From contig NW_026515543.1 in NCBI RefSeq assembly GCF_014898815.1, positions 1,798,001 through 1,862,000 on the forward strand: DNA of 64,000 bases, read 5' to 3'. A model generated the notes under the pieces. It did no database searches. It was given only the letters and a program-made list of their open reading frames with translations, and was not told the origin of the DNA. The stretch comes from Panonychus citri (lineage: Eukaryota > Arthropoda > Arachnida > Trombidiformes > Tetranychidae). Below are positions 11,001 to 20,800 of this stretch, one piece after another; positions within the stretch are counted from its first letter, which is position 1; each line of letters starts with the position of its first letter. The position numbers and the translations under genes are program-made.

Positions 11001-13824
11001 GAATGCAATTAAAGGTACCAAGAGCTAGTGTTTGATTATCTAAATTATTGTTGTTACTCTGCTGAATTAAGTTAATACCTTGGCCAAAATTTAAGGTATT
11101 ATTATTAGTAGTAGTAATACAATTGATTCCTTGTTGTTGATTAAAGTAATTATTTGATGTTGGTATTGTTGCTAATCTTTCAAAGGTATTGTTATTGTTA
11201 TTATTGGTCGTTGATGATGATGATGATGATGATAAAGGTGTTGTCATCGGAATGGATAAGGGACCTGAATCATTACTATTATTAAAGGTATCAATCAACA
11301 ATTGTTGTGGTTTGTTGGAGTCATTGTTGACCATTGATTGTGTTGATAGTGGAGGTGAAACTGAATCATCTGAACTAGTTTCCTCTTCAATGATAAATCG
11401 TGGAGGTGGATGTTTAATTGGCTCTCCTTCAGAAGTGGCCTTAAACTGTATTTGTCCCTCTTTAACGGCTTGTGCAAATTTACCATCAGTTAGTAAAATG
11501 TTTCCCTTAACAAGTTCCAATGGACCAGGTCGATGGGATAAACGGTCATTTAGGTCATCAGTTAGACGAGCTTTTTTTAATTGTCGCTGTTTATTGTGTA
11601 TCGTTGGACTAACTGTTGTATCTTCGAGAATGTGTTGCTCAATTAAGACTTGACGGTCAGGGCGACGTTGAATTTTATGCTTAAGGAAATCTTCAGTTCG
11701 AGCTCTTTCCAACTTTTTACTCTGTTCGTAAATACCAGGAGATTGTTTTGGTGCTATAGTTGGAAAAGAAAGAGAAAAGGAGAAGAAGATGATAAAGAGT
11801 AGAAGAAGAAGAAGAAGAAGAAGAAGATGGTGAAGATGAGAAATGGCAAGGAGAGAGGATAGAGATAAATAGTTAGTATGTTAGTTGGAGAAGGGAAAAT
11901 GGTGAGAGACGAAGGGAGAGAAAGGAGAAAATGATGAAGATGAAGATGAAGATGAGGATCATGATGTTAGGATGATGTGCACTCAATCCTTAAGATAACC
12001 TCTTTTTACTATTCAAGTTGTTGATCATTAAAAGTGAAAGCAACTTTCATTTACACCCACCGTTTACATTCCTATCATCATCATCTCTCCATCAACCATA
12101 AACAACATATACAGAGAGAGAGAAAGAGAGAGAGAGGGAGGGAGGGAGAAGACGAAAATGAAGATAAAACTTACGAGGTATGATTCCTTGTTCAATCAAC
12201 TGTTGAATTGGTCGTCGTAACATCAATTTAACCTTCAACGATTCCTTATTCTTATCCATTGAGTTATTGGTACACATGTCATCCGTGGTCATCATCATTG
12301 ATTGTTTATCATCACTACACAATTGTTGGTGTTTTTGGATAGTTGGATTATGGTTAAAGTTAAGGTTCAGCTGTTGGTGTTGGTGTTGGTGGTGGTGGGT
12401 CAAATTTAGATGAGTCTCTGATTCATCTGTCTTCATGTTCATTAGAGATGAAAAATCTGGCAAAGAAATCGTCCTGAAAGAGAGCGAGAGAGAGAGCGTC
12501 AAAGATTGAGAAAGGAAGATGGAGATAAATAGAGAAGATAGAGAAGATGATTATGATGAAGAATTAGTTTTTTTTAGTTTTCTAATGAGAAAAGGAGAAA
12601 GTTTTATAACAAGAAAATACTTCTCACAACTATTGTGTTGATTGTGAGAATTAACTTAATTGTAGTACTCACCTTTGTGGAAAAGTTTTATTAAGTATTA
12701 GTCTGGTTGGTAATAATTTAGTTGTTGATGTTTGTTGTTGCTGTTGTTGTTGTTGGTGGTTTGATGTCTCTACATTAGGTTTATCTAGGTGGTTTTTTTG
12801 TTGATTTTGTTTTAATTGTTGATTATTAATGATAACTGGAAGTTGATGTTGTTCAATTGGATTGTGATACTCAATTTGATGGGAATGGTGGTAATGAGAG
12901 ATACGATTTTGCGCTGTTTCGTTAGATTTCAGGATAGTCTGATTATTATTCTGATTCCGTTGATGATGATTTTGCGCTGATTGTTGACATTTTTTCGTAG
13001 ACTGTGATTGAATAAGATTCGGTTTCACTTCTGGTTCTGTCGTTAAATTTAACAACGATGAAAAATCTGGCAAAGATGATGTCCTGTAGTAAGATGGGAG
13101 AGGATGAGAAAAAAAGAGGAAGAAAATTAGTTAAGAAACTTTTAAAAGAATTAACGATTGAGAGAGACAAAAGAGAGAGAGAGAGCTAAAAAATGAGTCT
13201 CATTCTTTTCTTTTTAAATCATCTCTCGTTAATTTTAATGGATTTACTCAGAAGCAATTTCATAATCAACACTTTGCTCTTTCCATTAGCATTTGAAAAA
13301 TTTGGTTAACCAACTAACCTTTTAGATAATTTTGAATTGGTTGGTGATCCGGTAGGCAATGAATTGGTTTGTTTTTTAATCAATTGTTGGGTAACAGGGG
13401 CCAGAGGTTGGTTTGGATGTTGATTAACTGTTAATGAACTAGGATATAGTAGGAATTGTTGAACAGCCGGAAACGGATTCTCACAATCAATGACTTGGGT
13501 TACTAATGGCAATGAAAATGTTGACTGTTTAATTGTGAGGAAATAATTTTCTTGTCCATCGTAAGTTAATTGGTATTGATTGTCTCCAGTTAAAGTAGTA
13601 GTGGTAGTAAATCCTGAAATTGTTGCTGGTAAATTTAATTGTTGGGCCTGTTGATTGTCATTCATGTTATTATTATTGTTATCATTTTTATTGGCATCGT
13701 TGGGAGGATGATAATTGGCAATCAATGAAATTGCTTGAGTAAATTGAGTATCACAAACTTTACTAGTTAAAAGTAAAGGTATTGAATTTAATTGACCAAC
13801 ACCTGATTGTGTTAATTCAGCCAT
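5812..13824 (-). CDS. MRTF: Myocardin-related transcription factor, eight coding exons with a duplicated 5' block
   Basis: Actin-regulated coactivator of SRF: RPEL motifs bind G-actin, SAP binds DNA. Exons on the minus strand: 13824-13319, 13083-12673, 12473-12175, 11753-10663, 9728-9576, 9033-7076, 6992-6510, 6400-5812. Phases agree at every junction and the joined frame is open for 1829 codons. RPEL1 (RRPIQQLIEQGIIP) ends exon 3. Exon 4 holds PKQSPGIYEQSKKLERARTE, RPEL2 (RPDRQVLIEQHIL), the basic box QLKKARLTDDLNDRL and RPEL3 (RPGPLELVKGNIL), then KNRKKSKSKS and KFHEYK. Exon 5 has the Gln block SSYELLLKQQQLFLQ, as in vertebrate MRTFs. SAP in exon 6 reads MKVSDLKSELKKRNLPVSGS; a ~20-Gln run follows. 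I cannot recognise the leucine zipper. The last exon carries an acidic C-terminus with NDLLDFQGSPMNVD. Exons 1 and 2 are diverged copies of the end of exon 6 and of exon 7, so the true start is unsure: translation could also begin in exon 3. Confidence 0.9.
6510..7590 (-). repeat. Source block of the MRTF exon duplication (end of exon 6 plus exon 7)
   Basis: The protein encoded here (LPMGEL, PLLLTSKVCETQ, IKQSTFSLPLLTQVID, NSLPTDSPTN, then PDFSSLLNITTEPEVKP and STKKCQQSAQNHH) recurs in order at 12673-13824. Exon order, both splice phases and the R-T-S-S-L-P-D-F-S-S junction are shared. Confidence 0.85.
7991..8046 (-). repeat. CAA repeat coding for polyglutamine in MRTF
   Basis: An almost pure GTT tract on the plus strand, read as CAA on the coding strand. 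It encodes about twenty consecutive Gln in the large SAP exon. Shorter Gln and Asn runs flank it. Length polymorphism is likely. Confidence 0.9.
12113..12150. repeat. (GA)n/(GGGA)n microsatellite in MRTF intron
   Basis: A purine-rich simple repeat just downstream of the splice donor of the RPEL1 exon. A longer purine-rich run continues through about 11760-11960 in the same intron. Confidence 0.85.
12673..13824 (-). repeat. Duplicated MRTF exon block upstream of the RPEL exons
   Basis: Two exons (13824-13319 and 13083-12673) are diverged copies of 7590-7076 and 6992-6510. The first copy has lost homology upstream of L-P-M-A-E-L, where an in-frame TAA sits directly before the homologous stretch. 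Its ATG at 13824 (MAELTQSG) is the first usable start. By eye, about half the residues match in the first exon, more in the opening of the second. Frame and splice sites remain intact, which argues against a dead copy. Confidence 0.8.
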
Positions 13825-14205
13825 TGGCAATTAGGGGAAATTCAAAGTAAACAAGAAAAAAAAACAATTCAAATTATTAAACGACAACAATTATAAATGT
13901 CATTTAATTCAAGTGTCTTTTACTTTTGTCATTTTCATGTAACCAAAAAGCTTCAAGTCAAATTTTATCAATAACAATGTCTCAGTCCAGGCAATAGAAA
14001 TTCAGATGAAAACCATACAACAGGTGATTAGGTAAAGTTGATCAGTTAATTGAGATATTAATTATTTACAATTAAATAATAGAAACAAATTACAATCAAA
14101 CAATTAAATCAAACAAAATTCATCAAATTTGATCATAAGATCAACGTAAACATATCACTGGTTCCCTCTAGTGGTAGACCTAAACACTAATTAGTTGATA
14201 TTCGA

Positions 14206-14213
14206 TATCGATA
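14206..14213. promoter_or_regulatory. TATCGATA element (DRE-like), copy 1
   Basis: Perfect palindromic TATCGATA, the DNA replication-related element bound by DREF in Drosophila, about 200 bp upstream of the RING gene start codon. Function here is inferred from motif and position only. Confidence 0.45.
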
Positions 14214-14282
14214 TTTAGTATCGTAATTTGGCTTAAATAAGCTGAGAAAATATCCAATTCCAAAAGTATCTTGATCAATAAG

Positions 14283-14290
14283 TATCGATA
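14283..14290. promoter_or_regulatory. TATCGATA element (DRE-like), copy 2
   Basis: A second perfect TATCGATA, 77 bp from the first and about 120 bp upstream of the RING gene start codon. Confidence 0.45.
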
Positions 14291-14411
14291 TTTTTTGTTT
14301 TCGTTGAGTTTTTGTTTTGGTTTCAATTTGAATTTGTTTTTGTTTTAACTTACATTTGGTTAATTGTTTTGGTTTTAATTGTGAGCTTGTTTTTAATCTT
14401 ATTGTGGTAAA

Positions 14412-15035
14412 ATGATGGATATTGAATGTGTAGATGTTGATGTGGATGATGAAAGTGTTGCTGGTGATTTATTAAAGGTCGATATGGCTGTTCAAACATG
14501 TTCCTATCTTTATGAGCAGTTTCTTTGGGAAAAGTTTAATGATTCAAGTCTCGGTGTTAGATTATGTTCACTTTGTATGGAACCATTTAATTTGGATACT
14601 GAACATCGTATTGCCTCATTAAAGTGTGGACATTTTTTCGGGGAAAATTGTATCCGTTCACTTTTTGACCTGATGAAGAAGAAGAAGATTGAAAAAAATG
14701 ATGATGATGATGAAGAAAAGTCCAACGGTGGTGGTAGTGGTCAACGATGTCCAATTTGTGGGGAACCTTCTCGTAAACCTGATATTCGAACAATTTATTC
14801 TAAATTCTTAATTGCTATAGATAAAACTGATGAACAACAAATCCAAGAAGAAGCTTCCAAAGAAAATGATCTCTTGCAAACTGCCATTGAAGAAAAAAAC
14901 AATGCCAATGTTAATCTTAAATTGTTCAAAGAGCAGCTTCGCAGTCTTATGGTACGTCGTAGAGATTTGGATACAAAAATTCTAAAATTAAAGTCTAAAA
15001 AACATCCATTAATTAGTAGGAAAAATTTTAGATAA
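14412..15035 (+). CDS. Small RING-finger protein, RFWD3-like RING without WD repeats
   Basis: A 207-residue single-exon protein, probably an E3 ubiquitin ligase or a relative. The RING runs from about residue 52 to 119: C52-x2-C55, C72-x-H74, C80, then C113-x2-C116 after a Lys/Asp-rich insert (about 87-110). Gly77 stands where a zinc ligand normally sits, as I recall for RFWD3 (CGHLFG). The motif RIASLKCGHFFGENCI and the following DIRTIYSKFLIAID also resemble RFWD3. A charged, probably coiled-coil segment (about 138-190) and a basic C-terminus follow. RFWD3 continues into WD40 repeats; here a stop comes first and no WD exons are seen downstream. It starts at Met-Met after a 5' region with two TATCGATA sites. 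The E3 role is inferred. Confidence 0.8.
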   Translation: MMDIECVDVDVDDESVAGDLLKVDMAVQTCSYLYEQFLWEKFNDSSLGVRLCSLCMEPFNLDTEHRIASLKCGHFFGENCIRSLFDLMKKKKIEKNDDDDEEKSNGGGSGQRCPICGEPSRKPDIRTIYSKFLIAIDKTDEQQIQEEASKENDLLQTAIEEKNNANVNLKLFKEQLRSLMVRRRDLDTKILKLKSKKHPLISRKNFR

Positions 15036-16000
15036 AGAAAATGTTTTCCTAATCAAATTTAATTTTCGTTCAAAATCACAATTAACCAAATACTCTTATT
15101 CCAACCGGTAGATGTCACTCATCAATCGAAAACAACGCCATCTATGATCATAGAACTCAACCTGTAATCTGTACAATAATTTGATTCCAAAGACAATAAA
15201 TCAACAATTAACTTGATTTTCTTTTACAATTTGCCTTGAAACATTTTCTTTTTCTTGTATAATCTGAAATTGGAAAGAAAAGTAATCAATTAATTTACCT
15301 TTTTTTCCATCGTTGGATAAAAAGAAAACCTAACAATCGATTTTGATTGTTCTTTGGTAGAAAGTTAATTCTATTTCTAATTGATAAGCTAAATTAAGAA
15401 TTAGAAATGATGGATTTTCATTTGTGGTTGTTTTTTAATTGTTATTATTTATTTTCGATTAATTAATTAGTTGGTTAGCTTTTTTTTTGTTATTCGATGA
15501 TAATTGGAGTTGATTTTACAGAGAGAAAGAGAGAAACATTTTCGATTCGGTCCAAAAGGAAATAACTTATTACGCTTGGTAATTAGCTGGTTTTTCTTGT
15601 AATTAGTTGATTATCGAAATTGTATTGAATTAATTGCTGTTAATTGTCCCCACTTGCCCTTATCAGTTCTCCGTCCAGGTCATTTAAACAATAATCTGTC
15701 TGGACAGCGGAAATGATAAGGAGATGAAGGAACATTGGAAAATTGTTTGAGAAATGATTAATTGCCACAATTAGCGAATCAACAATTGAACTCAACAAAA
15801 TTCACTAATTAATTCAATCAATTTACGAGAGAGAAAACATTGAATAGATGATGTGATTAGATTTCGTAGAGAGAGAGAGAAAAAATTCACTGAAACGAAA
15901 ATCGAGCAAATTGAATTCGAACCGAACAAAAAAGTTGGTTCATTAATTGTCGATAGTTAATTACAATCACAAATTATAATTAGTTAAAGATGAAGATGAT
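15036..16000. other. Non-coding stretch downstream of the RING gene
   Basis: AT-rich DNA with no convincing exon on either strand. It holds many TTAATTG words and short GA runs (15520-15535, 15870-15882). Confidence 0.5.
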
Positions 16001-17360
16001 CACTTAATGATTTAGAAACTGAGAGAGAGAGAGATGATGAATGAATTAGATCGAGAAAAGTTTTACTCGAATAAAGGATTGGATTTAGAATTGGAATTTT
16101 CGATTTCCTGATCGTTTGGATTAAAAGATTAGCCGGATAAAGGATTTTGGATTGTGTTTGATGATCCAATTTGAATTTAGTCTTTTAAACTCTAATGTTG
16201 CATAGGGATTAAAGGGAAATAATTTTCTTTAAGGTGTTGATTAGTGAATTAAATTGTTGGAGTGAAATAGTAGGGAAGGAGTTAAAACAAGCAAAATGGT
16301 TCGAGTAGAAATGGTTAGTATATTGGCAAGAATAAAGGAAAATGGCGGAAGGATGAAGATGAAGGTGATGCTGATGAAGAAAATGTTGGAAATACGAGAG
16401 AAAAAAGTGGGAGACAAAGAGAGAGAGAGAGAGAGAAAGAGAAAGAGCAAGTGAATTTGAAGGGAGGGAAGAGAGAAAGAAGGATTTTTATAGGAAAGTG
16501 ATGAGGATGAAAAGTGATGAAGATGAGGATGGAGCAAGTTGTAGTATTAGAAAGAGGGGAAGAGATTGATGCTAAAAAGAAAGAGAAATGAGACAGAGAG
16601 GAGAAAGAAAGAGAAACAAGAAAAATGAAAGAGGATTTTGGATAAAGTGGAATCAGAATATGGAGAAAATAAAAAAATATCATACCCTTGATGATGATTA
16701 TTATCATTTAAATATCGATGACGATGATTAGGATTATTAAGATGAGAGAGAAAAAATGATGAAAATTTTTCGTAAAAAATCATAATTTCTCATTTAAGTA
16801 GCTCCTTGATTTCCTCTCATCAAATCCAATGACAAGAGAGTGACAGAGAGAGAAAGAGAGAGAGAGAATGAGAATGAGAGAGAGAGGGGTATGAGGGAGA
16901 ATAACAATTTTCTCTTGATAAAATCTTTTAATTTCGATGATTCCAAGAGATAAAACATTCGGATAAATTGTGATGATTACGAAGAAAATTGAATAAGAAA
17001 AAGAGAGAGAGAAAAGAAAGAGGATCTCGGTGAGAGAGCGGAAAACAAAACAAAATGAAAGGAGTAACATTCATGATGGTTTTTGATTTCTGTGTATCAG
17101 TGGGAGTGAAAAAAGATATAAACTGAAAAAGTGATGAGGATGCTGAAGGAAAGTGTAAGTAGTTTTGTTGGAAATTGTAAATTGATGCTTACAAGCCGAG
17201 AGACTAAAGTTATCTGAAGTATTTCAAACAGAAGCATCAGATGAAAGTCTCCAAAAAGGAAGAGGATGATAAAGAAGAGAGAGAGAGAGAGTATGTGTGT
17301 GTAAGTATGAGTATGATAAAGATGAGGATGAAGATGATGAAGGGAGTGATAAAATATCAT
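16000..17360. other. Purine-rich (GA/GAT) gene-free tract
   Basis: The plus strand is strongly purine-rich for about 1.3 kb, with repeated (GA)n blocks such as 16410-16446, 16840-16890 and 17276-17292. Open frames on the minus strand here are only Ser/Leu/Phe-rich translations of this repeat. I see no gene. Confidence 0.6.
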
Positions 17361-17394
17361 GGAGACGACTCGAAAGATGCTTCTTTGTTATAAA

Positions 17395-17474
17395 TTTTTT
17401 CTCTATCGATTTTTCCCTTTCTAAATCATCTTCATTACTCTCTTTTCCTTTCTCATCTTTATTTCACATCATCC

Positions 17475-17509
<35 letters not shown>

Positions 17510-17870
17510 GCTGTTCCTCTTTCATTCTAACCAAAAACCGGCATCAATTCCCATCATCTTCTATCTCTCCCCTTCTCATTTATTTAATCTTATAGAAAAA
17601 AATTCTCTTTCTCATCTCTCTTTTCCTTTTTCTTCCTCATCTTTTACTGCATCATCATCATCATCATCTTCTTTTTCTTCTTCTTCTTCTGTATTACTCC
17701 TTCATTTAACTTCCTTTTCCTTTTTTCCCTTGAGCTAGTTTTCAGCTCGACAAACTTTTCTCCTCCTTCCACCTCCTCCTCCTTCATCTCATCTCTCACC
17801 CACTACTGTTATTATTACTATATATTTATCTTCCTCTTTTCATCTTCTTCCCTTCACACAAGCGTGTTCA
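17395..17870. other. Pyrimidine-rich tract facing the purine tract
   Basis: Immediately right of 17360 the plus strand becomes CT/ATC-rich, including (CT)n at 17478-17507, so strand composition flips within about 40 bp. No gene is seen. Confidence 0.6.
17478..17507. repeat. (CT)n microsatellite
   Basis: About 15 CT units in a longer pyrimidine-rich tract. Confidence 0.95.
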
Positions 17871-20800
17871 TCACCAATGATGATGAAGAAGATGATGATG
17901 ATGATGAGGGACAACAACAAAAAAAGTACAAAGAAAAATGATGAACAAGAAGATGATGAAGATTATGTTGATGTAACAATTGTTGATAAAAAGCAACGAT
18001 GATGATAAACTTTTCTTCTTCTTCTTCATCTTCATCAGCATCATCAGAATGAAAGAAGATGAATATTATATAAAAATCACTTTCATCTTCATCTTTATCA
18101 TTATAATCATCATCATGTTCATAATCAAAGAATCAAGAGTAAGAAAGAGGAAAGAGATAAAGAAATTAAATTAAACCCAAATTCATTGTTATCACAATTT
18201 ATACTTATTATTAAATCGTGAATCTGAAAATTTCATCAAGGTTATTCATTGATTAATCAGTGTAAAGATGATTACTGATTAACTGAGATGATAATGATTA
18301 AGAAGATGATAAAAAGATGCTACAGTCTCAAGGATTTTGCGGTTTTTCCGAGGATAACAATCAGTTAGAACTGATAAATGTTCAATCAAATCAATCTGAA
18401 TGAAAGAATCAAAGTAAACAGAGCATGATACACTATCCAGAATCTGAATTCGAACATGAATTAGATTGAAAGAGGAAGATAAAAAGGACGACAAGAGAAA
18501 AAAGAAAGGAAAAAAAAACATTTTCATCGATTTTATTTCTTCATCTTTATTCTCATCATCATCATCTAAATGTCCTTTCAATCGGTCTCCATCTTCCAGT
18601 CCAAACCTTAACCTAAACTCTAACAACTTTATCATCTTCATCTTCCTCCTCCATCCCATCTACACCATCCTCATCCTCATCCTCATCCTCATCCTCATCT
18701 TCACCAAGTCACGCTTCAAGCTATTCCTCTGATATCTAACTTTTAATAATTTTTTTCTTTTCTCTCTCTCTCTCTCTTTTTTTTTTGTTTACTCTCATCT
18801 CTTTCCTTTGTCTTTCTTATCATCTTCATCATCATCCATTCACCCACTTTACCATCATCTTCATCAGTTAATTCAATAGATTCTGCATACACCAAACACT
18901 CAGAAAACTAAATCATCATCATCACAATTTACTCCAAAGAAAGTGAATTAAAAATAAGAAACAACAAATTTTCAATTTCGCATTTTCAACCATTAACTAA
19001 ATTACTTTCTCGATCATTTTTGCTTTTCTTAATTGTTGTTGTTGTTTTTTCCTCTTACTTTTATCTGTTCATTTATTATTATGGTTGATTGTCTTGATTA
19101 AATATTTAACTGTTACTCTTGGTTGATGATGATGCTACGTGATAACATTAAAATCAAATCAAAGTTAATCTTAACATGATAATGATAATAATCATGATAG
19201 TAAAATGTTATCCTAATGTTTACCTCATGCTCATCATTACAAAAGTGTCTTGACCATTCACATTAAATATTTAAATCTAAATTGCTTCTGATTACTTAAG
19301 ATGATCATCAAGTAAAATGATAATCATCATCTTTTTATCATCATTAATTTTATTCATCTTCCTACTTACATGAAAATCATCATGTTAACTTTTACCTAAT
19401 CATCATTTACTATTGAAAATTTCATCTTCTACCATCATGATGGTTAATAATAATAATAATAATCTTCTTCATCAATTTCATCTCATTTGGAGATTTTCAT
19501 TAATGAAAGATAACATTGAATTACGATGATGATGATGAGCACCTTTAATCATCTTCCATGATATTGATAAAAATCAATATCATCACAATTTGAATCGATT
19601 GATGATAAAGATGAGGATGAGGATGATTATTATGATATATAAATGCTCACTAGATAACTTTATCATGAAAAGGAAGAACAACAAATCCGGAAGAAGATGA
19701 AATTTTTCAAATTCTCTTTCATCATAATCATTATCATCATCATCTTCTTCTCATTGTTAGATGAAATTTTAATAGGAGAAAATGAAGATAAAAAAAAATT
19801 CGAAATCCTTTCAAAACTCTAACTGTGAATATAAGGAATCCACACACAATCCCTTCCCTTCACCCACCCAACCATCAATATTATCATTATCATCATGAAT
19901 TCACTTCATCATTAATATTATCATCATCACTTGTATCATTAGATTAATCCGGAAACTTGGAAGCGGAAACACACACATTGAAAATGGATGATAAAAGAAT
20001 CACAAAAATAAAGGTAAACCTCCTCATCCTTATCATCCTTGCCTCATCATCATCAGCATCACCTCCCTGACAAAAACCTTCATCTTGCCAACATCTTCAA
20101 CCCTCAAATCAACATCTAAACCACACTGACTCTCTCACAATCTATCCTAATACCCGGAAGTAACAAAGGTACATAATATTAATATAATTCACACTCAAGT
20201 TTCGAGTTGAAATAAACAATTGCAGGGCCGAAAAGAAAGAGGAAGATAAATGTAAAAAGAAAGGGTTTCCTTTGTATATTAAGAGAATAATAACTTATCA
20301 TCTTCATCTTCCATTATCATCATAACCTTAATAATATTATTTGAACATTCTTCTCATCAGAATTGTTGATAATATGATGATAATAACGTGAGATGATTCA
20401 AGATGAATGGTAAAGAGGCGATTGGATTGATTTCAAATTTCCTGTTAATCATCATCATCATCCACCCATCATCCTCATCATCATCGCTAGGAATACATAT
20501 TAAGCCTTAATCAACAAATGAAATACAATAATCATCATCAACAACAATCATTAAATCATCAATATCATTTGAATGATTAACCTTCATTTCTGTTTCAATT
20601 TTTTTTTCCTCTCCAGGTAATTTGCTCCAATGGAGCAATCAAATAACAAGAGAAACCCGGAAACTTTAACCAAACTAATTGTAACAATTTAACTTTCAAC
20701 CTTTCCGATTGTTAATGATTTCTTTGCATGATTAAGATGGTTAATCATGATTAACTAAACAATGGTTATCATCATCGTGGGAATCAAATTGATTATCATT

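Larger units (their letters stand above)
13825..14411. other. Divergent promoter region between MRTF and the RING gene
   Basis: A 587-bp gap with MRTF reading leftward and the RING gene rightward, so it probably holds both promoters. Two perfect TATCGATA elements lie inside it. No coding exon is visible. Confidence 0.6.

Noticed and set aside
15860..15925. Possible tRNA B box (GGTTCGAATTC on the minus strand)
   Set aside because: No A box, acceptor pairing or cloverleaf could be found around it. I found no tRNA in the window.
18279..18732. Overlapping frames on both strands (126 and 88 codons)
   Set aside because: Both are translations of ATC/CTT-rich simple sequence, with no domain, homologue or splice context.
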